From Acidimicrobiia bacterium (GTDB lineage Bacteria > Actinomycetota > Acidimicrobiia > IMCC26256 > PALSA-555), in contig JALHSW010000517.1 of the NCBI GenBank assembly GCA_022865365.1, positions 1 through 8,663 of the forward strand: a stretch of DNA of 8,663 nt. Reading direction: 5' to 3'. Shown one piece after another: positions 1 to 6,351 of the stretch. Positions within the stretch are counted from its first letter, which is position 1. Each line of letters starts with the position of its first letter. The notes below the pieces were generated by a model. That model searched no databases, was not told where the DNA came from, and saw only the letters and a list, made by a program, of their open reading frames with translations. The translations under genes were made by a program, and so were the position numbers.

Positions 1-375
1 CTCGGGTGCCGAGGGGCTGTTCCCCGGGAAGGTCTCGACGACCTTCGTGTCGCGCACGGTGGGGATCACCAGCACGAACACGAGCGCTACGGCCAGGGCG
101 CTCGAGAAGACGAGCCGGATCCAGCCGTTGCGAACGAGGCGGGGGAGCAGGACGTGCACGACCAGGACCCACCCGCCGACGAGCAACGCGGTCACCAGGA
201 ACGCCTGCGCGCCCGAGAAGACGTCTCGGACCGCGTTCGGGTTGACGATCGACTTGATGGCGAAGGCGACGAGCAGTGCCACGGAGGGCACGAACTGGAC
301 CCACTCAGGGGGGCCGGTGGCGGGGGAACGGGTGGGTGCAGCCTGGGAGGGCGGCGGCGCGGTCTCAGTCGTCAT
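1..375 (-). CDS. N-terminal part of a small multi-span membrane protein (runs off the left edge)
   Basis: The reading frame is open from an ATG at 375 down to base 1, giving 125 residues with no stop, so the C-terminal part lies outside the window. The first 27 residues are a Pro/Ala/Thr-rich cytoplasmic-looking tail. Three hydrophobic stretches follow at about residues 28-43, 57-77 and 85-105. The chain then leaves the membrane with the polar sequence IPTVRDTKVVETFPG, so a soluble domain probably follows. A TM segment ending in a 'DTKV-E-FP' type sequence recalls actinobacterial proteins that carry an extracytoplasmic DM13-like domain, but that domain is not in view and this is only a guess. 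It lies 92 bases downstream of the crotonase on the same strand, so it may be read through from that operon or have its own promoter. I do not recognise a specific function. Confidence 0.6.
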   Translation of the reverse strand, partial: MTTETAPPPSQAAPTRSPATGPPEWVQFVPSVALLVAFAIKSIVNPNAVRDVFSGAQAFLVTALLVGGWVLVVHVLLPRLVRNGWIRLVFSSALAVALVFVLVIPTVRDTKVVETFPGNSPSAPE

Positions 376-467
376 GACGAGTCTCCGGCGGCGCGCCATT
401 CCTGGATGACGGAAATGTCACCGCGATCGAATCAAGCGGGGCCAGGCGACGGCGCCGGCTCAGGCCA

Positions 468-1295
468 CTAGCGCAGCTTCCAGTCGATCCTCGTGCCCGA
501 CTCGAAGAGCTTCTGCCCCTCGGCGATCGAGGCCTGGTCGGTACCGAGACCGACGAACGCGTAGCCGAGCGCGACCGCCTGGCGGTTGGACAGCTCGCGG
601 GCCGCCCAGATGGCGCGCACCGTGCCCTGGATCGCGAGCTGAGGCTGCGCGGCGATCGCGTTCGCCGCCCACGCGGCCGTGTCGTGGAGCTGCTCCTTCG
701 GGACGACCTCGGAGACCAGGCCGACCTCGTGGGCCCGCCGGGCCGACAGCCGCTCGTAGTTGCCGAGCAGCGACAGCCGCATGATCTCACCGAACGGCAT
801 GCGGTCGGCCATGTGGATCGGTTCGAACGCGGCCGTCATGCCGTAGGTGACGTGCGGGTCGAAGAAGGTCGCGTGCTCCGCCGCGATGATGAACTCGACC
901 TCGCCGAGCATGTAGAACGCCCCGCCGCACGCCATGCCGTTCACCGCGGCGATGACGGGCTTCCAGAGGTCGGAGCTCTTCGGCCCGATGTTGTCGCCCG
1001 GGTCGTTGAAGTGGAACGGCGTCGAACCGGAGCCGACGACGTCCTCGTCGGTCGTGTCGTCGGTGTTGCCGCCCATCTGCTCCATGCGGTCGATGCCCGT
1101 GCAGAACGCCTTGTCGCCCGCACCGGTCAACACGACGCATCGCACGTCGTCATGACGGCGGAGCTTGCGCCAGCAGTCGTGGAGCTCGCGTTGCATGAGG
1201 GAGTTGAACGCGTTGAGCCGATCGGGCCGGTTCAGCGTGACCCAGGCGACGCCGTCGCGCTCTTCGTAGGCGAGCGTCTCGTAGTCGGGGAACAT
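468..1295 (-). CDS. Crotonase-fold enoyl-CoA hydratase/isomerase family protein with atypical active site
   Basis: A 275-residue protein of normal crotonase length. The N-terminal VAWVTLNRPDRLNAF (16-30) is the family signature. The oxyanion-hole segments are FCTGID (64-69) and NGMACGGAF (119-127). The acyl-CoA substrate should bind here. Aligned by eye to rat mitochondrial enoyl-CoA hydratase, the catalytic Glu144 position is Tyr128 and the Glu164 position is His148 (in FFDPHVTYG), so both general acid/base glutamates are missing. A Thr/Asp-rich insertion (about 77-101) sits between the two oxyanion segments. A simple syn-hydratase is therefore unlikely; hydrolase, C-C lyase, isomerase or dehalogenase-like chemistry is possible in this superfamily. 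The gene starts 9 bases after the upstream SDR stop, with a GGAAGTAGG ribosome-binding region overlapping that stop, so the two are translated from one mRNA. The family call is firm; the reaction is unknown. Confidence 0.9.
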   Translation of the reverse strand: MFPDYETLAYEERDGVAWVTLNRPDRLNAFNSLMQRELHDCWRKLRRHDDVRCVVLTGAGDKAFCTGIDRMEQMGGNTDDTTDEDVVGSGSTPFHFNDPGDNIGPKSSDLWKPVIAAVNGMACGGAFYMLGEVEFIIAAEHATFFDPHVTYGMTAAFEPIHMADRMPFGEIMRLSLLGNYERLSARRAHEVGLVSEVVPKEQLHDTAAWAANAIAAQPQLAIQGTVRAIWAARELSNRQAVALGYAFVGLGTDQASIAEGQKLFESGTRIDWKLR

Positions 1296-1304
1296 GGCCG
1301 GAAC

Positions 1305-2240
1305 CTACTTCCGGGCCTGGGCGTCGATGCCCGGGTTCGTGGTGTGGAAGGCGTAGCGGTTGAGGATGTGCCCAACCTGGGCCGGGTCCCACTGCGCGGG
1401 ATTGCCCTCCTTGTCGGTGGAGAAGAACTCCTCGCCCATCTGCCACGGCTGGTAGACGCACACCGAGTTGCCCACCATGCGCAGCACCTGGCCCGAGACC
1501 GGCTTGGAGTCGTCGGACGCGAGCCACACGACGGCCGGTGCCGAGTTGCCCGGGTTCATCCGATCGAACTCCGCGTAGTCCTCGGGGTTCTTGATCTCGA
1601 TGTCCTTGATGGCCTGGCCGACCATGCGGGTGAAGCCGCCCGGGCCGATGCAGTTGGCACGCACGCCGTAGCGGGAGAGCTCGAGGCTCGCGATGATCGT
1701 CATCGCCGCGATTCCGGCCTTGGCCGCGCCGTAGTTGATCTGGCTCGCCTGGCCCTGCAGCCCGGCGCTCGACACGGTGTTGATGATCGAGCCGCTCGGC
1801 TGGCGCCCGTCCTTGGACTCGCTGCGCCAGTACGCCGATGCGTGGTGCATCGTGTTGAACGCGCCGTACATGTGGACCTTTACGACGGTGTCGAAGTCGT
1901 CGGGCGCCATCGAGAACATCATCCGGTCGCGCAGCACGCCGGCGTTGTTCACCAGCACGTCGAGGCGCCCGAAGGAGTCGATCGCGCCTTTGACGATCGC
2001 CCCGGCGCTGTCGAAGTCGGCGACGCTGTCGTAGTTCGCGACGGCTTCGCCGCCTCGGCTCTTGATGACCGCGACGACCTCGTCGGCGACCTGGGCGTCG
2101 GCGCCCTCGCCGGTGACCGACGTGCCGAGGTCGTTCACGACGACCTTGGCCCCGTGGTCGGCGAGCATCACGGCCTCGCCTCGCCCCACCCCGTTGCCCG
2201 CTCCAGTGACGATTGCCACCTTGCCGTCGAGCATGCCCAT
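1305..2240 (-). CDS. Short-chain dehydrogenase/reductase, MFE-2/17beta-HSD4-like (3-hydroxyacyl-CoA dehydrogenase type)
   Basis: A 311-residue SDR. The cofactor motif TGAGNGVG is at 12-19, and VVVNDLG (33-39) ends beta-2 with an Asp, which favours NAD over NADP. NNAG is at 98-101, the catalytic Ser is probably 157 and YGAAK is at 170-174, the normal 13-residue Ser-Tyr spacing. The NDLG sequence and the C-terminal extension of about 55 residues beyond a classical 250-residue SDR resemble the dehydrogenase half of peroxisomal multifunctional enzyme 2 and mycobacterial SDRs such as Rv3548c; this is recalled, not searched. The expected role is oxidation of a 3-hydroxyacyl-CoA to the 3-oxoacyl-CoA. 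The ATG at 2240 has GGAAGGA 7 bases upstream; the internal Met3 is a weaker alternative. It is the first gene of a two-gene operon with the crotonase and has the palindromic operator 42 bases upstream. Confidence 0.92.
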   Translation of the reverse strand: MGMLDGKVAIVTGAGNGVGRGEAVMLADHGAKVVVNDLGTSVTGEGADAQVADEVVAVIKSRGGEAVANYDSVADFDSAGAIVKGAIDSFGRLDVLVNNAGVLRDRMMFSMAPDDFDTVVKVHMYGAFNTMHHASAYWRSESKDGRQPSGSIINTVSSAGLQGQASQINYGAAKAGIAAMTIIASLELSRYGVRANCIGPGGFTRMVGQAIKDIEIKNPEDYAEFDRMNPGNSAPAVVWLASDDSKPVSGQVLRMVGNSVCVYQPWQMGEEFFSTDKEGNPAQWDPAQVGHILNRYAFHTTNPGIDAQARK

Positions 2241-2391
2241 TTGCGCGTCCTTCCGAGCAGACCCCAGACTCGGGGAAGAAGCCTGACGTCGGCGTCACGG
2301 TATCGCGGGCTTCGCGGCGGGCGTCAAGGCGAGGCAGAAACGCAGTGCCGGGTCGGAACGACCGGGTCGAGGAAGGTGGGGGAGTCGCCAC
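2241..2391. promoter_or_regulatory. Divergent promoter region between the SDR-crotonase and MaoC-SDR operons
   Basis: These 151 bases separate two operons read in opposite directions, so both promoters must lie here or just inside. They contain a 16-bp imperfect palindrome (2283-2298). On the + side, GGAAGGTGGGGGAG just before 2392 serves as the ribosome-binding site for the MaoC gene; on the - side, GGAAGGA serves the SDR. I could not place a convincing -35/-10 pair on either strand. Confidence 0.7.
2283..2298. promoter_or_regulatory. Candidate operator, copy 1 (CTGACGTCGGCGTCAC)
   Basis: A 16-bp inverted repeat built on TGACG-N4-CGTCA. Six of the eight positions in each half are complementary. 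It matches the perfect palindrome at 6252-6267 at 14 of 16 positions. It lies 42 bases from the SDR start and 93 bases from the MaoC start, a position suited to controlling both divergent operons. The size and symmetry fit a dimeric repressor such as a TetR-family protein; which family is inference. From memory it does not match the KstR or KstR2 steroid-regulon operators. Confidence 0.6.
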
Positions 2392-2892
2392 ATGGTGCTC
2401 GACACGAGCGTCATCGGGAAGTCGACCGGCGCGTACAAGGTGAGGGTCGAGCGGGGCCCGGTGAGCTTCTTCGCCGCTGCGCTCAAGGACGACAACCCGA
2501 TCTACCGGGACGAGACTGCGGCCGAGGCGGCCGGGTTCGAGGCGATCCCGGCGCCGCCCACGTTCTCGTTCGCGATGCAGCACATGGGTCGCTTCGCCGA
2601 GGAGCAGCCCTCGGATCCGACCGGTGGGTCGAACCCGATGCACGCCGTGATGGGCGACCTCTACGCCAAGGGCGGTCTCGTGTTGCACGGCGAGGAGGAG
2701 TTCCAGTACCACCGGCCGATCGTCGTCGGCGACGTGCTCGTCGGTGAGGGCAAGATCGTCGACCTGTACGAGAAGGACAGCGACCGCGCCACGATGACGT
2801 TCATCGTCATGGAGACGGTGTGGCGCGACGAGGCGACGAACGAGCCGGTCGTCACGGAGAAGTTCAACCTCATCCACCGCCTGTCCAAGTAG
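2392..2892 (+). CDS. FAS1-like dehydratase / MaoC N-terminal-type hot-dog protein
   Basis: A 166-residue single hot-dog-domain protein of the MaoC_dehydrat_N type. Diagnostic stretches are GPVSFFAAALKDDNPIYRD (22-40), the A-x-PPTF segment at about 53-59 and GEEEFQYHRPIVVGD, typical of the N-terminal half of double-hot-dog hydratases and of HadA/HadC-like subunits. The expected role is (de)hydration of an enoyl/3-hydroxyacyl-CoA. In R-specific hydratases the motif is GDxNPxH; here it reads DDNPIY, so the catalytic His is replaced by Tyr38. The protein therefore probably needs a MaoC-type catalytic partner subunit, and none is encoded in this window. The ATG at 2392 follows GGAAGGTGGGGGAG. The next gene starts 31 bases after its stop and is surely in the same operon. 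Confidence 0.85.
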   Translation: MVLDTSVIGKSTGAYKVRVERGPVSFFAAALKDDNPIYRDETAAEAAGFEAIPAPPTFSFAMQHMGRFAEEQPSDPTGGSNPMHAVMGDLYAKGGLVLHGEEEFQYHRPIVVGDVLVGEGKIVDLYEKDSDRATMTFIVMETVWRDEATNEPVVTEKFNLIHRLSK

Positions 2893-2923
2893 GCGCCTGT
2901 CGAAGAAGTAGGGAGCGGGAGCA

Positions 2924-3706
2924 ATGGCCGAAGGGCGTCTCCAGGACCGCGTCGCGGTCATCACGGGAGCTGGACAGGGGATCGGGCTCGCGTACGCGGA
3001 GCGGTTCCTCGCCGAAGGGGCGAAGGTCGTGGTGGCCGAGCTCAGCGAGGAGCGCGCCGCATCCGCGATGGAATCGCTCGCCGGCATGGGTGACGCCCTG
3101 TTCGTGCGCACCGACATCTCCGACCCGGACTCGGCCGAGGCCTGCGCCACGGCCGCGAAGGACGCGTTCGGGTCGCTCGACATCCTGCTGAACAACGCGG
3201 CCATCTATCACGACATCGACAACGCCGACGCGAGCTACGAGTACCTGCAGAAGATCTTCAGCGTCAACCAGCACGGCACCTGGCTGATGAGCCGTGCAGC
3301 CGCCCCCTACATGGTCGAGCAGCGGCGCGGCCGGATCATCAACCAGTCGTCGGGCGCCGCGTACTCCTACATGTTCCCGCCGATGGACGAGTTCCACGGG
3401 CTTGGCAACTTCAGCTACAGCATCACCAAGTGGGGCATCGTCGGCCTCACGAAGTTCATGGCCGCGCAGCTCGGTCAGTACAACATCACCGTGAACTGCA
3501 TCGCGCCCGGTGTCACGATGACCGAGGCGACGAAGAAGGTGGTCCCGGAGATGTTCATCGGCGGGATGACCGCGATGACCGCGATGAAGCAGACCCTGGA
3601 GCCCGAGGACCTCGCCGGTGCTGCGGTGTTCTTCGCGAGCGACGACGCGAAGTTCTGCACCGGACAGACACTCGTCATCGACGGCGGCCTGTCGATGCCG
3701 GCCTGA
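2924..3706 (+). CDS. Classical short-chain dehydrogenase/reductase
   Basis: A 260-residue protein, the normal length for a classical SDR. TGAGQGIG (14-21) binds the dinucleotide, and the acidic Glu39 at the end of beta-2 (VVVAEL) points to NAD(H). NNAA is at 90-93, catalytic Ser142 or Ser143 in INQSSGAA, and YSITK at 165-169. The Ser-Tyr distance is about 22 instead of the usual 13, from an insertion rich in aromatic, Met and Pro residues (about 147-161) that should line the substrate pocket. The C-terminal TGQTLVIDGG is the usual SDR ending. The start at 2924 is preceded by GGGAGCGGGAG. It is co-transcribed with the MaoC gene and ends at the strong hairpin at 3710. The likely role is oxidation or reduction of a hydroxy/oxo group on the same intermediate; the substrate is not readable. 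Confidence 0.92.
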   Translation: MAEGRLQDRVAVITGAGQGIGLAYAERFLAEGAKVVVAELSEERAASAMESLAGMGDALFVRTDISDPDSAEACATAAKDAFGSLDILLNNAAIYHDIDNADASYEYLQKIFSVNQHGTWLMSRAAAPYMVEQRRGRIINQSSGAAYSYMFPPMDEFHGLGNFSYSITKWGIVGLTKFMAAQLGQYNITVNCIAPGVTMTEATKKVVPEMFIGGMTAMTAMKQTLEPEDLAGAAVFFASDDAKFCTGQTLVIDGGLSMPA

Positions 3707-3709
3707 GAG

Positions 3710-3762
3710 CCGTTCTTGCGTCAGTAATAGGCGGAATGCGCCTACTTCTGACGCAAGAACGG
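3710..3762. terminator. Long near-perfect hairpin between convergent genes, probable bidirectional terminator
   Basis: The outer arms CCGTTCTTGCGTCAG (3710-3724) and CTGACGCAAGAACGG (3748-3762) are perfectly complementary over 15 bases. The inner arms TAGGCG (3728-3733) and CGCCTA (3739-3744) continue the stem after a 3-nt/3-nt internal loop with one possible A-U pair, and the loop is GAATG. The element takes up 53 of the 66 bases between two convergent stop codons. There is no U-tract on either side, which is common for actinobacterial hairpin terminators. Position and symmetry suit termination from both sides. A dispersed palindromic repeat unit is an alternative. Confidence 0.75.
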
Positions 3763-3772
3763 TGGGGCTCTG

Positions 3773-6202
3773 CTACTCGACGGCGCCGGCTTCGCGCAGG
3801 CGGCCCTGTTCTCCCGCGTCGAGGCCGAGGAGGTCGCCGAGGACCCAGGCGTCGTCCTGGCCGAGGATGGGCCCGGCCCGGTCGTAGCCACCGGGCGCGC
3901 CCGAGACGCGGAAGCCGTTGTGCTCGTAGAGCCCATGCCCGAGCATCGGGTGCTCGAGCTCGACGAAGTGATCCCGCGCCGCGAGCTGGGGATCGTCGTG
4001 CACATCGGCGAAGTCGTTCACCGGCACCGCCTCGAGCCCCAGCGCCTGGAGCGCATCGGCCACCTCGATCCGGGTGCGGGACGCGGTCCAGGTCCCGACG
4101 AGGGCTTCGACCTCATCGATGCGGGCCCGCCGACCCTCCTCGGTCGCCAGTGCCGCGTCGGTGACGCCGAGCACGCCGGCGAGGCGGGACCAGTCGTCGT
4201 CGCTCCAGCAGGCGATCGCGACCCAGCGGTCGCGCACTACCGACCCGTCGGCGCCGACCTCGTCGGCACAGGGGAACGCGCCGTGGGGTACCGCACGCGA
4301 CGAGCGGTTGCCGTCGCGCGTGCCGATCGTGCCGTTGCGCTGCGCGTCGAGGAGCCACGGGGCCAGCGTCCAGGTGCCTGCCTCGACCTGGGAGAGGTCG
4401 AGGTACGCGCCGCGGCCCGTGCGGCGGCGGTAGTGGAGCCCGGCGGCGAGGGCGGCGGCCACGTAGCGCGGCGCGAGTGAGTCGGTGATCGTGCCGAACG
4501 GCCCGACCGGCGCACGGTCGGGCCAGCCGGTGAGCGAGTTGTAGCCCGACAGCGCGGCGCCCTGGCCCCCGAACCCGGGGTAGTCCTTGTGGGGGCCGGT
4601 CTGGCCGTTGAGGCAGGCGCTGATCATCACGAGATCGGGCCTGACCTCGACGAGCGACTCGTAGTCGAGCCCGAGTCCCTTCATGGCGCGCGGCGCGTAG
4701 TTCTCGGCGACGGCGTCGGCCCACTCGACGACGAGACGACGGACGAGGGCGAACGCGTCGGGGTGCTTCAGGTTGAGCGTGATATGGCGCTTGGCGACGT
4801 TGAGCCCGTCGTACATCCCACTGCCCTCGAGACCGTGTGGGTTGTCGGGTCCGAGCACCATGGTGCGGAGGAAGTCGGGGCGCGTGCGCGACTTGACACG
4901 CAGCACGGTGGCGCCGTGCTCGACGAAGTAGCGGGTCGCGATCGGCCCCGCCGCGCCGGAGCCGAGCTCCAAGATGTTGACGCCCGACCAGCTTCCTGGT
5001 CGCGCTCGCTCGGCACCGGGAAGCCCGGTGCCGCCCTGCGGTTCGCTCGGCTGCTCCGGCGCTTCCTCCGGGTGTCCCGTGCGTTGGTGGCGGCCGTCGG
5101 CGCTCTCCGTCCATGCTGTGCCGACGGCTCCTGCCCGGTCCGGCGCTGGAGCCTTGGGGCGGACGGGCGCGACCTGGTCGTCGCTCGAGCGCGCGAGGAC
5201 GAAGCTGACAGGGAACTGGTCGATGTCGCCGAGGGGGCCGAAGAAGCCGCGTGCCGCGAGCTGGGTGCTGGCAAGGATCTCGCGCGGGGAGTTGGCCGGG
5301 GCGAGCATGAGGTTCGTCTCGCACGCGAGGTCGTAGAGATCCTGCATCGTGTGCCGGGCGAAGTACTCGCGCACGGGTTTCTCGACCGCACGCAGCACCT
5401 CATCGGTCGTGTGGTTGGGTGACCACGTCGACCAGTCCTGCGCCTCGAGCGCGCTTGCGTCGACGCCATCGGCCGCGACGACTCGCGTGATCGTCTCGAG
5501 GCTGGGGATGCGCGCCTTGCCCCCCCGGAGCCCGAAGCTCACCCAGCCGTCGCTCGCCGGCCAGATCTCCTGGGTGCGTCCGATCATGGCCCCGAGGCGG
5601 CGACCGCGGAAGCCCTCGCGCGCGTAGCGAGCCGGTGCGGCCATGTTCGCGACGTTCACGCACTCGGCCATCGAGAGGTCGACGTGTTGGGGTGCGCCGG
5701 TCCAGAGCGCGGTCAGCGCCGCGTACGCGGCCTCGCCTCCGGAGTGCGCGTACCCGGACGGCTCCGTGCACCGAACCGGCGCGCGGTCGGGGTCGCCGGT
5801 GGCGTACATGTTGCCGCTCGCCGCAAGCACGCCGAGATCCGACGCACGCCAGCCCGACCGAGGTCCGGTGAGCCCGAACGGGGTGATGCTCACCCACACG
5901 GAGCGAGGAGCGCGCGCGGGCTCGAGCGTGAGGACGCCCGGCATGCCGGGCGTGTCGAGGACGACGTCGGCGCCCGCGAGGAGCTCGTCGAGGGCAGGGT
6001 CGTCGGGCCCGTCGACCGCGACCGCGGTCTTGCCGGCGGCCCAGGCGAGCCAGCGGTTCGGCTGCGCGCGCAGCGGGTGCCCGCCCGGCGGCTCGACGAG
6101 CACCACGTCGGCACCGAGGTCACCGAGGACCCGGCCCGCGATCGCCCCCGGTTCGCCCGCCAGGTCGACGACCCGGATGCCCTCCAGCAGCCGCCTCGTC
6201 AC
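3773..6202 (-). CDS. Tandem two-domain CaiB/BaiF (class III) CoA-transferase
   Basis: An 809-residue protein, about twice the usual 380-430 residues of a family III CoA-transferase, because it contains two CaiB/BaiF domains. Domain 1 (about 4-345) opens with LLEGIRVVDLAGEPGA and has GDLGADVVLVEPPGG and QHVDLSMAE (172-180). A Pro/Ala/Glu/Gly-rich linker follows (about 346-404). Domain 2 (about 405-800) opens with WSGVNILELGSGAAGP and has FVEHGATVLRVKS, NLNLKHPD-type sequence, RTGRGAYLDLSQVEA (594-608) and PHGAFPCAD. It would move CoA between an acyl-CoA and a free acid, activating the pathway substrate. The residue corresponding to the catalytic Asp of formyl-CoA transferase appears to be Glu in both domains (SMAE, SQVE), by eye. 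Start: GTG at 6202, 5 bases after GAGGGAG; an in-frame ATG at 6448 would overlap the divergent gene. The fused layout recalls DddD, but no other DMSP genes are present. Confidence 0.9.
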   Translation of the reverse strand: MTRRLLEGIRVVDLAGEPGAIAGRVLGDLGADVVLVEPPGGHPLRAQPNRWLAWAAGKTAVAVDGPDDPALDELLAGADVVLDTPGMPGVLTLEPARAPRSVWVSITPFGLTGPRSGWRASDLGVLAASGNMYATGDPDRAPVRCTEPSGYAHSGGEAAYAALTALWTGAPQHVDLSMAECVNVANMAAPARYAREGFRGRRLGAMIGRTQEIWPASDGWVSFGLRGGKARIPSLETITRVVAADGVDASALEAQDWSTWSPNHTTDEVLRAVEKPVREYFARHTMQDLYDLACETNLMLAPANSPREILASTQLAARGFFGPLGDIDQFPVSFVLARSSDDQVAPVRPKAPAPDRAGAVGTAWTESADGRHQRTGHPEEAPEQPSEPQGGTGLPGAERARPGSWSGVNILELGSGAAGPIATRYFVEHGATVLRVKSRTRPDFLRTMVLGPDNPHGLEGSGMYDGLNVAKRHITLNLKHPDAFALVRRLVVEWADAVAENYAPRAMKGLGLDYESLVEVRPDLVMISACLNGQTGPHKDYPGFGGQGAALSGYNSLTGWPDRAPVGPFGTITDSLAPRYVAAALAAGLHYRRRTGRGAYLDLSQVEAGTWTLAPWLLDAQRNGTIGTRDGNRSSRAVPHGAFPCADEVGADGSVVRDRWVAIACWSDDDWSRLAGVLGVTDAALATEEGRRARIDEVEALVGTWTASRTRIEVADALQALGLEAVPVNDFADVHDDPQLAARDHFVELEHPMLGHGLYEHNGFRVSGAPGGYDRAGPILGQDDAWVLGDLLGLDAGEQGRLREAGAVE

Positions 6203-6207
6203 CGCCG

Positions 6208-6214
6208 CTCCCTC
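6208..6214 (-). promoter_or_regulatory. Ribosome-binding site deciding the GTG start of the CoA-transferase
   Basis: On the - strand GAGGGAG lies 5 bases before the GTG at 6202. The frame stays open upstream to an ATG at 6448, but residues encoded there do not look like a CaiB protein and would cross the operator and the divergent gene, while family homology begins right after this GTG. Confidence 0.75.
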
Positions 6215-6251
6215 TTCCTGCCCCGCGGGGCAAGGCCAAACGACCCTTTTC

Positions 6252-6267
6252 CTGACGCCGGCGTCAG
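6252..6267. promoter_or_regulatory. Candidate operator, copy 2 (CTGACGCCGGCGTCAG, perfect palindrome)
   Basis: A perfect 16-bp palindrome, nearly identical (14 of 16) to the site at 2283-2298. It is 49 bases from the CoA-transferase start and 84 bases from the amidohydrolase start, close to the 42/93 spacing seen at the other site. A perfect 16-mer palindrome in the right place, repeated in the other divergent promoter of the same cluster, is unlikely by chance. The likely ligand-responsive regulator is not encoded in this window. Confidence 0.7.
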
Positions 6268-6338
6268 CGTACCCTTGGGCTCCGATTGCCCCTGGAGGGC
6301 GGTCCTGGGTGACAGCACGTCCTTCTGTCCATGCTTCT

Positions 6339-6346
6339 GGGGGGAA
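6339..6346 (+). promoter_or_regulatory. Ribosome-binding site deciding the amidohydrolase start
   Basis: GGGGGGAA ends 5 bases before the ATG at 6352. The earlier in-frame ATG at 6331 lies upstream of this site and would add only MLLGGTR, which is not part of the conserved protein, so 6352 is preferred. Confidence 0.75.
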
Positions 6347-6351
6347 CGCGA

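Larger units (their letters stand above)
6203..6351. promoter_or_regulatory. Divergent promoter region between CoA-transferase and amidohydrolase
   Basis: These 149 bases hold the control region for two divergent genes, including the perfect palindrome at 6252-6267. Its size and layout closely match the other divergent region at 2241-2391. No convincing -35/-10 pair could be assigned; TACCCT at 6270-6275 on the + strand is a possible weak -10 right beside the operator. Confidence 0.6.

Noticed and set aside
684..2747. Very long open frame on the + strand (about 687 codons) opposite the crotonase and SDR genes
   Set aside because: It is a GC-rich antisense shadow: its composition (Arg/Val/His/Asp/Gly) is non-protein-like, and it overlaps clear crotonase, SDR and MaoC genes.
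1150..3204. Long open frame on the - strand (about 684 codons) spanning the divergent promoter
   Set aside because: It crosses the operator region and three well-supported genes in the wrong frame, and its residues show no family motif.
3718..3754. GCGTCAG and CTGACGC inside the hairpin arms, resembling operator half-sites
   Set aside because: They are in the opposite (everted) order and far apart, between convergent stop codons, so a terminator or repeat explains them better than an operator.
3773..6202. Assignment of the two-domain transferase as DddD (DMSP CoA-transferase/lyase)
   Set aside because: Only the length and fused layout agree; no betaine-type transporter, DddB, DddC or DddR is nearby, and tandem CaiB fusions also occur outside DMSP metabolism.
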